From Ophioceras dolichostomum (taxonomy: Eukaryota; Ascomycota; Sordariomycetes; Magnaporthales; Ophioceraceae): DNA of 64,000 nt. This document shows, piece by piece, positions 42,697 through 54,292 of the stretch; within the stretch, counting starts at the first letter, position 1, and each line of letters begins with the position of its first letter. The translations under genes and the position numbers were made by a program. The notes beneath the pieces were generated by a model. The model made no database searches and was not told the origin of the DNA. It saw only the letters and a program-made list of their open reading frames with translations. The stretch spans positions 1 through 64,000 of the forward strand of contig PYST01000028.1 in NCBI GenBank assembly GCA_003049485.1. The letters are read 5' to 3'.

Positions 42697-45599
42697 TGGG
42701 CTTTGTCGAGATCATTGTAAGGTGATGAATGGAGGTGCCAAGCGAGTCATTCAGGACGAGGCTGGGAGGACTCACGCCGGGCACACAAAGAGTACTAATA
42801 AGAAAAAAGTAAAATGCTATTAAAGGTGGAAGATTAAAGGCAGAGTGAGTCGGCAGCCGGAATGAGTGACGGCACAGAAGCTGGAAGGTGGAGGGCCTCC
42901 AAGTGACTACTGGTAGTGTCTGGTGGGAAAGGACGGGAACAGGAACGGGGAGCAAATGGAAACAAAGAGTAGAGAAGGAAATACGCCTTAGATTGAATGC
43001 CTGCAGAGAAGCCGAGGAGGGGGGAGCTTTGTCGACAGGACACACCAGTTCCACTGCAGCAGGTGCAGTGCAGCACACCAGCAGGAGGTGCAGCAAGGCT
43101 GCCAGACGTTAGACTCAGAGGCTCCATTCCCTAAACGGGACAGCTTCTCGGCCACTCGGCCACCACCGGCCATCACCGGGCAGGCCATACGCCAATGTGG
43201 ATGAAAGACTACTCGGATCATATGGAGGAGAAGTACCAGACAGCACAGCACCTATCTGCCTGCCTCTACCTACCACCCACGCACCCATGCTATCCGACTG
43301 ATATCCCCACAAAATCACACATGATTCTTTTACCCACTGTGGTTTGTCAGTCCCGGCCACTAATAGAAGCAAACAAGCAAAAGAAAAACAAGAAGCAGAA
43401 GAAGGAAGAATTCGTATTTCCACGCGGGATAAGCCAGGGGCTGAAACCTGAAACGAGGCAACATTCCCCGATATTCACACTAGTGAAGGCTGCTGCCGGT
43501 GCTGGTACTGGCGCTGGTGTGGTATGTCTTCCCTTCCGCTTTCAGCAAAACCAGCATGGGCTCGAATTTGAACACCCAGCGTTGAGAAATTGGGATGGAC
43601 GCCAACAGCCCCAGAACCAACAGGGGGGTTATTATTTGAAGTATGTATGTGTGAATTGGGTGAAGCATAGGTACCTTGCTGCAAACGGAGGGCAATGATG
43701 GAATGAGAGGGGGAGTGAGGCTGGAGACGAGACGATGACGGCTACGGGAGGTACACTTTTACCCCACGCCACGGTCGGCTGCAGGTTGCTGCTGTAGGAG
43801 GGAATACGGACTGCAAGAACGGCGAACGGCCGGAGCTTGCACAAGTGACATGTGTCTCAAACCGCCTAGCGCATTACTCGTGACTTAAACCAGCGCGGGG
43901 GAAGATAGTGTAGAGGAGGGAGGGGGCAGGGCAGAGCGTGCTGCCTATGGCGGGGAAAAGAAGAAATTGAGGAATCCGGTCAGCGATCGTCAAGTGTCTG
44001 TCTGAAGGAGCCCGTACCTAGGTATGAATGGATCAGATGGCAAACAGCAGCAAACGCCTGCTTGCTTTTGCGTTCCTGGATTTTTCCATATTGGAACAAA
44101 GAATTTGCCAGCCACCGCCTCAGCATACATTGAAAGTGGTCATCAAAGTGTCGGAGTCTGGCAGTGGAAAATTGAAATTGAGCTTCTCAGCCTCACGCCC
44201 TACGGCACACAGCCAGGGTGGCGGCCCCACTGCCACAGCACTGTCCCATCCCCGTGGCCTGCGAGCTCGACTAACTTTCGACCGAAGGAGGCTCTGCAAG
44301 GCGGTCAGGCGCACTTGGGGCACGACTGAAAACGGTGGTTTCGAGAAATGTTCTACTGTGCCTCGAGCGGCAATTGATTCAGTAGTAGATACCAGATGCA
44401 TAATGCCATCGATATAGTTTGCGCAGCGCGGTCGAAGAATACCAACAGTTCTAGTATTAATCTACAGGCCCTCCAAGCCTGCCTCCCTGCTAGCCTGCCA
44501 ACTTGAACCTAAACAGGCCCGCCTGACTGCTGCTGGTTACCGACGGAGTGCTTCTCCGCGTGTTTGATAAATGTGCGTGCGTACGTCCGTATCGACTGAA
44601 CCCCGCGTTCAGCCGTCGTGGACAGGCCTGATTGGACGGGGCAATTTTTTCTTTCAGGGGGTCGCCTCGGAGGAGTGAGAGCCCATCTATCTGAGAAACA
44701 CCCTCCGAACCAATGGACACCACTTCGCCTCTCAGTAAAAACAGGTTTGACTGACAAACTTCACATACAAACTGACAAACGGACGACCTCGATGTGGACT
44801 CGCCAAGCCAGGCACCTTAGGCATATGATTTATTTGACTTCGGGAAGCTTCATGTTTTTGTCCGGCATCACTGCTGCCTGCCTTCCGCGGAGCCGTTCCG
44901 TGCAGGCAGGAGGCAGGCAGCCTTACCAGACAAATACGAGAGATGGCGTCGATAAGCTTCTAATCCAGGGTTGAAAACTCGCTCGTCCCATTCTCAAAAT
45001 CATTTCCCCCTCAACCACCCATCCCGTTGCTTGGGAACTTACGAAAATCTAGGACTAAAGTTGAAAGTTCACCCGGGGCATGGGGTAGATATCTCAGAGC
45101 TGTTGCAGCGTCGTGTGCAGGTTGGCTCGGAGGGTGGTCTGGACGACCCAGCGTCGTCATCACGGGCGAGAAATTACCCAACTCAGCTCAGCCAGCCACA
45201 AGATACGGGGAACACGGAATCGTCCGGGGGAAACCCGAGCAGTTCGAAAAAGGAGGATGTGCAGATATGTAAGATAGGTATGTACAAAAAAAGGGTGTTC
45301 CAATATTTTCAAGAGAAGTGCAATTCCAACCTCGAACACGCCATGACACCACCGACCTCAGAGAGTCGGGTCAGCCTGTCTGGCTTGTCCCGTCCGTCCA
45401 CACTTTTTTTCGGCATACGATAGCCTTCGACTGACGCTGAGACAGTCATCTGAACCACCGTATCACGTGCTACTTAGCCACACCAGAGAGAGAGGTTAAG
45501 GCACTCACTCATGCCATACCTACCCCCTTCCCCCATTTCTTCTTCCTGAGTTTGTCACCCTCTCCCTCTTGACCACCATCCCTTTTTCTTCCTTCTTCC
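42697..45599. other. 2.9 kb spacer, no gene recognised
   Basis: Holds the RBR promoter on its left side and the 3' flank of the pectinesterase on the right. Includes a CCGTACCTAGGTATG element at 44012-44026. No open frame with protein character. Confidence 0.5.
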
Positions 45600-46754
45600 T
45601 CACATATATGACGAGTCATAGTACCCCTTGCCGGAGTAGCTACTTGTCAGGACCGTCGAGATCGAGACCGGACCAGACAGCTTCGTGGCGAACGACGCGC
45701 GCGTGCCTGAGGCCCCCGAGCCCGTGTTGCCGTACTCGCCGAAGTAGACGTGGTCGGTGCGCTCGTCGCCCGTGTTCCAGATGCGCCAACCCACCGGGTT
45801 GATGACGGCGCTGAGGGCCGAGTTCTGGAACACCACGCGCGCGTAGTTCGCCCAGGGACGGCCCAGGTAGTAGGCGCCCGAGGGCACCGTGTTGCCGGAC
45901 GCGGCTTGGACGTTGCAGTTGTTGAAGAGGTAGTAGGCTTCGTTTGCGGATGAGCGGCCGCTCGCTTTATTTATAAGAGGAGAGTGATGTTTTCAGTCAG
46001 TCGAGGGTTGAGGGTGAAAGGTTTCTGCAAGGGCTGTGCTGTCTGTCTCGTCTGTCTCATCTGCCTGTTTGTCCAAGCTTGGTAGAAGGGGAGGTTTAAG
46101 GGAAAGTAAGCTAAACTAACCCGTGATGTAGCCTATCGACTTCGCCAGCACGCGAACGTCGCACTGCTCGAACCACGCCGCCGCCTTCTGGCCGAAGATG
46201 AAGTCGGTCGCGCCCTGGATCAGGCACTTGGAGTAGAGCTGATACCCCTGCTGTGCCAGCAGTGTGTCCTGGTAGCCCGTGAACTTGCACCCGTAGTACC
46301 CGCTGTCCGCGTACGCGCTCAGGGCCACCGCCTGGGACCCAGCGCCGTGCCCATTATTAACGTTGACGTTATACATCTTAAAGTTAGCCGCTTTCACGCG
46401 CAGCGTGGCCGTCTCGTCGTTGGAGAGGCCGTCGGCCTGCGACTTGCTGGCGGTGATGGTGGCGCCGTTGCCGGAGTACGAGGAGGTGTCGGACGTGTAG
46501 CCGTAGACGGTCAGCTTCGCGCTGCGCGAGGGCACCAGCACCTGCTCGCTGTACGTGCCCTGGTCGATGAAGATGCACTGGCCCGACGACGAGGTCGTCG
46601 AGAGCGCGTCCACGGCCTTCTGGATCGTCGAGTACACCCCCGTCCCGCTGCTCGACTTGCTCACCGTCAGGCAGCCCGAGGGCGCGCTGGTCCGGCTGGC
46701 GGCGAGCACGACTGTCGCGAGGGACAGGGTTGTGAGGAGGAGGGAGTTCATCAT
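45600..46754 (-). CDS. Secreted pectin methylesterase (CE8)
   Basis: Two exons, 46121-46754 and 45600-45964, with a 156-base intron (GTTAGT donor, AAG acceptor in an A/T-rich tract), give about 332 residues. Residues 1-19 are a signal peptide (LLLTTLSLATVVLA). CE8 signatures appear in order: YSTIQKAVDAL, GSQAVALSAYAD, GYQDTLL (acid/base Asp), GATDFIFG (nucleophile Asp) and YLGRPW (Arg). These enzymes form a parallel beta-helix and remove methyl esters from homogalacturonan, exposing it to pectate lyases and polygalacturonases. Length is normal for the family and there is no carbohydrate-binding module. Either of two adjacent ATG codons could start it. It is first in a run of leftward CAZyme genes and is the best-supported secreted enzyme in the window. 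Confidence 0.92.
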
Positions 46755-49154
46755 CTTGGGAAGGATACAAAGGGGGGGAGCAACCGGTGCTGGCTAGGGA
46801 AGGGAATGGAAGAGAAGGGGATGGAGGAGAAGGGAAAAGGTGAAGAGGGGAAAGAAGTGAAGGTGGCGAGGGGAGAAGAAGGGGCCTGTATAGATCTCGA
46901 TGAGTGAGTCGAGTCGGAATATAGGGAATATTTGTATGTCTATCTCATCGATCGCCAAGTCTCCCTACCCCTCGACGTCCACTAGCCAGGGCTTGGTTCA
47001 CGAGAGCCTCACTTGGCAGACCCGGTCGAACAGGCGACTAATTTAGGTTTCCGCACGTGCTAAACTTTACTCCAAACCCCGTGTTCTTCGCAGGCGTTGT
47101 CTATTGTCTCCTCGATGACATGTTCCAGGAGTCCCGGTAAGAGGGGCCAAGTGTGCCTCTTCACGCCTCTTCAATGCCCTCACGAGGATTCCCCACCGAT
47201 CTGATGGATGAGAAACTCCGGGATGTCGTTAGACTGCGGGGGCGAGAGCCCCGACCGTCATTTCCAGCAATTAAGACGCGGCCAACGTGGGAGGCGCACA
47301 TCAGCGACATTATAGGGAGGATGTGTGTGTGAAGGAAGGGCGTTGGGCCGGCTAATACTACTTGGCGGGTAAAATGGGTCGACGGATTGTGGACGGGTGG
47401 GGTGGAAGCAAGAGAAAATATCTCCACCGAATGTTTGCTCTTAACTCTCCTGTTATCATCGCTGTCGTTGTTACAGAGGTAGTATTTCAGTATCATAAAG
47501 TTAGGGTCGTCGTCGAAGCCGTCGGCAACGGGTTGTAGCTCCGTCCGTAAATCTATCGCAAGGTTTGAGATTCTCTTGGTTTCCTCGACCTGGTTCTGAA
47601 GTCATCAGGACGAACGCTTATTCCAAAGAACCCCTGACCCCTGACCCCTGGCTGACCGACCCTTCTCCGCACTCGGCCAAGAAAGATGAAGGAAAGTCGA
47701 CGGAAAAATCGTGTTCAACAGAAAGAAGAAAGATTCCAGGTCTCCTTTCTCAAAGATGGTGTGTTACATCGGCTTGTTGACGCGTGCCTGACAGAACTAA
47801 ACTGGTGAGTTGCGAGAAAACCGGGAGAATGGACGCCAAGACGGCCGAGGAACGGCGGCCGATTGCTGGAAAATCCCGGGAACGGCCCACTAGAAACCCA
47901 AGCGTCGATCTCCCGTCCGGGGTCCGTGATGCTATCGCGGTAGGAGCAGGGCTTCGTGGGACCCCACTGTACCGGCATGATGATCTCCCTGACTTAACTC
48001 CTTCCATGATCTTCGTCGAAAGGTAAAGCGTACCTGTGAGCAAGTCTCCACATGAAGCAATCCTGGAATAGCGGCATTGTGTAAGTCCACCAACTGGGTG
48101 AGCGTACGTGGTGATGACCATCATCTTCTAATTAGTATGCAAGGTAGTCGGGTACTCTGTCTCGCCTTCCTCCCCAAGCAAGTTTAGTTCGTGCTGGTCG
48201 TTGGCAGTCCGGGTGTACTAACTTCTCGTACTTCAGAAGACTACGAACGCAGCTCGGGCGGCCTTATATGAAGAATAGACTCCGTCTAACGCAGATCTGA
48301 GCCGCCCTTAACTTGTCGGCTGTCTTCTCTATAAAGGGTTTAGTTAGTATGGAATAGGATGGCCGAAGCGAGTCTAGTTATCCCATCCCATCCGGACTTT
48401 AACCCAATCTAGACATCATCCGAAGGGTTGAACGGTAGACTCATTATAATCCGAGGCATGGCCTTCTTTCGTCCGCAAGGCTATCCCGGGCATTCACAAC
48501 AAAGTACTTGTTTGTTCCGTGTCTCCAGATGTTTGTTAGCGGGATGAAGTCCTATCGCGCTTTACTTCCCTCTCTAATTCTTCTAATTATGCGATCTCTT
48601 CTCTTCTCTCAGCCCTTGCTCTTCGACGTTATGGCGACCACCTCGCCCCTAACCCCGTGCTCCGCCTCCCTCGTGTTCCGATCGGTAGTGTTAGCCGATC
48701 AACTTTATCCCACGTGCAATGAAGCATCTTTGCTCTCGATTGATCTGAAAGTCGAATACACTCTTGCGGATTCAGCAATAATCGAGTGGCGTCGAACCGA
48801 CTTCTTGTTTTGATACCACAGGTTTACGTGTCTATGGCCATGAGGCCAGCCATAACAACGACTCGCTCAAGAGATGCAAATGTTGCAATACCTCTGGATA
48901 CCTAGTGAGGCAGAATGATTGTATTCGTGTAGAGATAGACTGAGAAAAATGGAGAAAACAACTGTAGCAGGATAGAGGCCCAGATGGGTGTGTGATATAT
49001 ACAGAAGAAAAGAAGAAGACAAAGTACGCCAGTTTCCATATTTTGCAATGTCCGGCTCCTATACTGGCCCTGGGTGTCACCACCCCCGAATGTGTACTCC
49101 TACGGCCCAAAAGAAGCAAACACCGCCCAGTCCGAGACCCCCAATCCCCTATGC
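46755..49154. other. 2.4 kb spacer, no gene recognised
   Basis: Contains the pectinesterase promoter, a CCCCTGACCC tandem at about 47630-47650, and an AT-richer stretch from about 48120 to 48800. Frames are short and overlapping; no transposase-like motif was seen. Confidence 0.5.
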
Positions 49155-50171
49155 TCATGGAAGGTTAGTCTCTCGAGGCTGGACATCGCGCGGATGGCGG
49201 CGCTGCCTCAGCGCACCAGGGCACTTCGGCTTGTCGCTCGCCTGTGGCTGGCCCGTAGGACTACTCGCCTTTGAGGTCGAAGAAGCCGACGACGAAGCCG
49301 AGGGCGACGACGGGGCAGTCGGAGACGAAGCTGAGGGCGGTGACGAGGGCGACTTCGAGGTCGGAGAAGAAGCACCGCCGAACGAGGTGGTCGTGGTCGC
49401 GGCAGATGTGGCCTGCGCGAGCGAGGCGGCGCCCGAGTACAGAGCCGGGCCGGGGATCTTGTACACGCCGCCCTTGTTGTAGATGTTGAACGTCAGGCCC
49501 GGGTCGTTCGCCTGGTACAGCTGCGTGCCCAGGACGCCCTCGGGGTTGTCAGTGCCGCCGCCCGTGACCTTGAGGTTGATGCACTGCGGGTACATCTGGG
49601 GGTCGCCGGTCGAGTGCAGCGCGATGATCTCGTGGCGGAGCACGTAGTTCCCGGAGGCGATGCTCTTGGGGATCTGGACCATCCAGCCGTTCTTGTTCTT
49701 GATCAGTTGGTCGCTGCCCCACACTCCCGGTGAGCTGGACGCGTCGACGAGGCCGACCTCGTCGATCTTGAAGAACTTGAGCGTCGACTTGTCGACCGCC
49801 TCGCAGCCCGCCTGGCCGCAGTTGGCCAGGTAGTTGATCACGGGTCCGTGGTGCGACTCTGGCCATGTGTCCCAGGGGATGAAGACGTTGTCCCCCGCGG
49901 CGACCTCGGCGGAGGCCTTGGCGTTCTTGGATTGCTTGTGGCAGATGATGTCGGCAGATGCCAGAGTGCTCTTGTCGACGAACCCGTTGTCTCTGGCCTC
50001 TGTCGCCCAGCCGGCCACGGTAGGCGGGGTCTTCATGTAAGGATCCTTGGTAGGGTCAAAGCCGGGCCACTGCACACCGTTGATGATGAAGTTGGCGACG
50101 TGCCCGTGGGCCACTACGACGGCGGCGCAGCCGAGGGCAGAGAGAAAGGTCTTGGATCTGAGTGAATGCAT
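49155..50171 (-). CDS. AA9 lytic polysaccharide monooxygenase
   Basis: Intronless 338-residue frame. The signal peptide ends VVVA, so cleavage leaves His22 as residue 1 (HGHVANFIING), as required for the copper histidine brace. The second brace histidine is in ESHHGPVINYLANC, and the axial tyrosine in PQMYPQCINLKV. Residues GSDQLI, WMVQIPKSIASGNYVLRHEI and GTQLYQANDPG match AA9. The catalytic part ends near IPGPALY and is followed by a Ser/Thr/Pro/Ala linker of about 70 residues and a basic end (CPGALRQRRHPRD). There is no CBM1, and I see no in-frame downstream exon for one. AA9 enzymes oxidatively cleave cellulose or xyloglucan using copper and peroxide or oxygen. Confidence 0.92.
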   Translation of the reverse strand: MHSLRSKTFLSALGCAAVVVAHGHVANFIINGVQWPGFDPTKDPYMKTPPTVAGWATEARDNGFVDKSTLASADIICHKQSKNAKASAEVAAGDNVFIPWDTWPESHHGPVINYLANCGQAGCEAVDKSTLKFFKIDEVGLVDASSSPGVWGSDQLIKNKNGWMVQIPKSIASGNYVLRHEIIALHSTGDPQMYPQCINLKVTGGGTDNPEGVLGTQLYQANDPGLTFNIYNKGGVYKIPGPALYSGAASLAQATSAATTTTSFGGASSPTSKSPSSPPSASSPTAPSSPSASSSASSTSKASSPTGQPQASDKPKCPGALRQRRHPRDVQPRETNLP

Positions 50172-53100
50172 CTCAAGTATCTCTCCGAGGGACTTTTGTG
50201 TCCCCCGTCTACTTTGTTGTGATCTGAGGTTTGGTAACCAACGAGCTAGTCTTGCCAGAGGAGATCAGGATACTACCTTCCGGGATGGATGGGTCCAGTA
50301 TGTGGATAGGTAGTATGAGAGGAGATCGGTTTGCTTCAGTCTCCGACTACCTGCAGGTATGAAGCTGAAGTATCAGAAGTAAAGTATCGTCCATGCCAAG
50401 AGAAGACTTCAGTCAATGAAGCGAGTGTATGAGTCAAAAAGTTGGATAACGGTGGGAGGGAAAGGAGCGTGCCACTTAAGGAAGTTGGAGTAGATATCTC
50501 ATGGCGAAGGAGGCAGTCTTATCAAGCCAAAGACACGACCACGACGGTAGGTTGCCAGGGGTTAGGGTCAGTCTTATAGACGACCTCTTGTAGGCGAGAC
50601 GACGACGTCACGCCCGACCTCAGGCCGGACGAAAGACGGGGGAGAAAGGGGGCCACAGTCACATCTCGGGAGCATTGCGTACCATTTGTTCGTGGCTTTC
50701 GTTTCCAACGATGGATTGGGGGCAAAGGACGCGAGTGTGCGTGCGCCAGAAAGGAGGGTAGGCGGCGCGGTATCTCGTAGGCTAGAAAGCAAGCAGAACC
50801 AATTTTACCTCCCCCCAACTCCTCGCAACGGTGTGCCGAACAAATACCGGACGAGCCGGTATCCCAGATTGGAATAGGGAGACTCAGTGTGCAGTGCATG
50901 AGGTACAACCGTAGACTGCCCCCTCCCTCTGAAGACGGTTCAGACAACGAAATGTCCAGTTTGCGGCTCCCCCTTGCAGGGAGGTACCTTGCTCCAACGA
51001 AGCTTGGTCCGCGACGGGGCCAGCAATTCTGCTCAGGGGTCAGTATCTCAAAACACAAAGACATGGAAAACTGGCCTAAAATTGAACGGCCAACTCAAAT
51101 TCCAGCCTTCCAAAATATCAATGCCGCTTCATAGAAAGAAAGAACAAAAAATAGTTGGAACTGTTGTTGCTGCCTAAGCGAGGGCCGAACGTAAAGTTGG
51201 GCGCGAAGTTGCTGGCAAAGAGGCCGTGGATGGGATCGCCGACCCTTGTCATTTAGCCAGGCACCGCTTGGTGCTTGATTGTCACCAACGCCAAGGCAGC
51301 GAGGCATGAATAAAAGAGAGGGAGGGACGAGGCTTTGGGAGGGGAGGATCTGCCGATCCCCAGAGGTGGCGTCAAGTGTCCAATGCGAGGTGTTGTCCTA
51401 CCCCTGCGTTCCTGAAGATCCGCTAGTGGCCTTGTCGCATAAAGCAAAAGTTCGGACCACGGACCGCGGACGGCCAATGGCTTCGCAATGCCCCTTGAGA
51501 TCTGTGGCCGGACCTAGCGGCGGACTTGTGAAACAATGCGTGGCTGCCCAGTTGCCCATCACGGGCGTGGCCGTCTCTTTGATAAACGACACACTTGCGG
51601 CCCAGTCGGGAGGATTGGGATGGGATGGATAGAAATGGAAATGGATGGATGGCGGCGAAGAGTGATGCGAGGATCAGAGCAAGGCCGTCGTCGCTCCTCC
51701 CCCGCATAGTGTTATCCACCAACGTGTAAGTCGTGCTAGGTGGGGTCTTTCCGTCTGGCTGGTAGTAGTTGCTCCCACACATCACGTCAAAAGTGGCAAG
51801 TGGCTGAGCCGATTAAGCTCTCAATCAACGCTGAGTTCTGCATGTATTGGGAGTTTATGTTAGCTTCGCGATGTCCAGCTTGCGTGGATGGTGTGGACAC
51901 AGTCGAGGTGTTTGTTCAGCAGGATTCCGTATCTTTGATACATATAATCCCATTCTCCCCGACTTCTTGGTTACACTTTTGGGTGTGCTTGGGTGGTGAA
52001 TTGTCTGCGACTATGACAGCATCAAATGGCAGCTCCAGCAGCTCCTCGTTTTCTACCATCTCCTCAAAGCTGCCGTTTGGATCTCCAGTAACAATACACA
52101 CGCACCTCCTTTCACGCAAATCTCGGGTGGCTCCCGCATTGAAAACCGCCTTTCTGCAGGATCTAATTTCATGAGAAACCGAGCCTCAGGTACCGACGAT
52201 TTTGTCGAACAACTCCTCCTTCGCTCGGCATGAGCGAAGCCGTGGTTGGTTCGAGATAAATTGATTGGGATCCGAGGGCAACTGCAAGGCAAGGCTCAGG
52301 CTGCGCGGGGCGACATCGCACTCATTCACTCACTCCTCATTCCCACCACGGCATCCTCGACCCAGTCAATGCACGTTAGTGGCCCATGAGGCTGTCAAGT
52401 CGTGCCTGCAAAAAGGCTGCCTCGCTTGCGAATCGCCCGGAGAGGATTGACTAATCCCTCCCTCTGGCACCAGCGGCGTGTTTGTTTCGTTTGCTCGCTT
52501 TGGCGCCCGCGGCGCGCAGCAAAGGCACAGAGCATCACGCATGATAGATCGTCACATGGATCAAGACTGGATCGGCGGCTACGCCGTCATGGGCATGGAC
52601 AGGCCTCAGTGCAAAGATGAACAAAAAAGGGGCTCCGTGTTCATGCCCCGAGAGGTGAGGGCGTGCTCGCCGTGTCTCCTCTCCACGCTTCAACGCCACG
52701 CCATAAATCGGTAGTCAACACTTCAGTTGGCAGTACATGTGCCAAAAAGCTTCGCGGTCTGGTTCACAGGCTCGCGCCCACTCCTGCGGTTATTTCCATC
52801 ACATCCACCACTAGACCACAGACAGAATAAACCCATTCCCTTACATCGCCTCGTCCCTCTTCCAATTACCTCCGCTACAATCCCTCAAGTGCTATCTCAC
52901 CCGGCCGCTGATCGACGGTGCTTCGAGGGTGTCCGGTATTATTAATTGCTCTTCGCTTCCTCTTCGCTCTCTCCACTCCTCCTTTCCATATTCTCCAAGC
53001 ACGCCGGCGCGCTCAAGTGGGTGGGACTCGGGATCGCCGCGCTTGCTTCCGAGACGAGCGGCATTTAGCCGGCGGACCCCCAACCCATCGGCTCCACTCA

Positions 53101-53344
53101 CGAGCACTCAACTGCCAGACTCCCGATAACCGTGTCCGCTAGCAAGGCTGTCCGCATTTAAACGGGAGCGTACGCTGTTCTCAGCTATCCTAGAATGGAC
53201 ATGGACTGCCCCATCGAAAACCGTCGTTTGATGCGACTGTCCCATAACAGCTGAGTGAGCCTAGGTGGTTGCCGTTTAGTCGCACCGGCGGGTGGCGAAG
53301 TCTTCTGTGACCTAGACTCTCTCTCAGAAGAGCCAGCGTCAGGG
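50172..53344. other. 3.2 kb spacer, no gene recognised
   Basis: The left end holds the LPMO promoter. Short minus frames at 51916-52119 and 52053-52292 have a slightly protein-like look but overlap in different frames without joining splice sites. No supported gene. Confidence 0.5.
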
Positions 53345-54292
53345 TCACCTCTCGGTCTCGCTCTTCCTACTCCCATCTTCTGGGGTAGAATCCCCTCTTA
53401 CACCCTCGATTCTGTTCCCATCCTCCCTCGTCGCCGTCACCCTCAAGCCTTGACTCCTCGACCCATCAGCCGCAGATTGGATCCATCCGGCTCTTACCAC
53501 CCAGAAAGCGCACATCCAGGGGGTGGCGAACAGACTCAAGATCGCGCCGAAGACGCCCTTGAAGCCCTGGGGCAGCCACGTTCGAGGATAGTACGGGTCG
53601 CCTCCGGGCCCGTACGGGTGGTCACCCAGAGCGTACAGCATACCAACGGCCGGACCCCAGGACACGACGAAGCATATGAGCGACATCGCCAGGATCACGT
53701 GCGCCTGAGCGAGGAAGAAGGACAGCCAGTGACCCGGGCGGCCTGGGTTGGCGTTGTGCTGGAACTCGTCCAGCATGAACAGCTTCCGGAAGTAGGCGCT
53801 CGTCGGTCGTGTGACGAAGCCGATCGGCTGGACGACGCTGATACGAAGATCTCGCCTCACCATGAGGGACTCGATTGTGTATGTTATGAGAGGTTGAACT
53901 ATGGTGGTTACGCCCACGTCTCCAGCGAGTGTCCTGGGGAAATTCCATAGCCGGATCGGCTGGCCATCATCGGCATCGCTGGGCGAGTACATCCCTGTCG
54001 CTGGGGTTAGTCATGATGAGCGAGCAAAGCTGCTGGCTTAGAAAGGGCCATTCAGACAAGCAAGTGAGCGCTTACCATATGCGATGGCGAAGTTGATGCC
54101 TCCCGACAAGATCATGGCCCCGACGCCGTGGATGACGAAGAGGTAGAATATTTGGTGAGGGGTGAGGTGATCGCTTGGTCCCGTCCAATTCTTCTTCACT
54201 TCCTTCTTCAGCTCCGAACTTGGTGACGCCGGTGGCATGCCGACGAGCGCCTCCGGGTCTTCCGGCGGGGAATCTGATCGAAAGAAGCCCAT
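53345..54292 (-). CDS. Fungal multi-pass membrane protein of unknown function
   Basis: Two exons, 54076-54292 and 53345-53994, with an 81-base intron (GTAAGC donor, GACTAAC branch, GACAG acceptor), give about 288 residues. A polar N-terminus precedes the first helix (HQIFYLFVIHGVGAMILSG). Further hydrophobic segments are FPRTLAGDVGVTTIVQPLITYTI, AHVILAMSLICFVVSWGPAV and GVFGAILSLFATPWMCAFWVV, so about four membrane passes. The NFPRTLAGDVGVT-type stretch reminds me of an uncharacterised fungal family in Pfam, which I believe is DUF2456, but I could not check this. The C-terminal 45 residues are polar and charged. No catalytic motif is evident. It has no obvious link to the surrounding CAZyme genes. 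Confidence 0.75.

Noticed and set aside
48120..48800. AT-richer stretch that could be a mutated transposon relic
   Set aside because: No terminal repeats, target-site duplication or transposase motif could be seen, and the frames are too short to judge.
48780..48805. Minus-strand GGTTCGACGCC resembling a tRNA B box
   Set aside because: No paired T-stem or cloverleaf can be drawn around it.
51916..52292. Two short minus frames with slightly protein-like text (CVCIVTGDPNGSFEEM; LDPAERRFSMREPPE)
   Set aside because: They lie in different, overlapping frames and cannot be joined by visible splice sites; a gene relic is possible but not shown.
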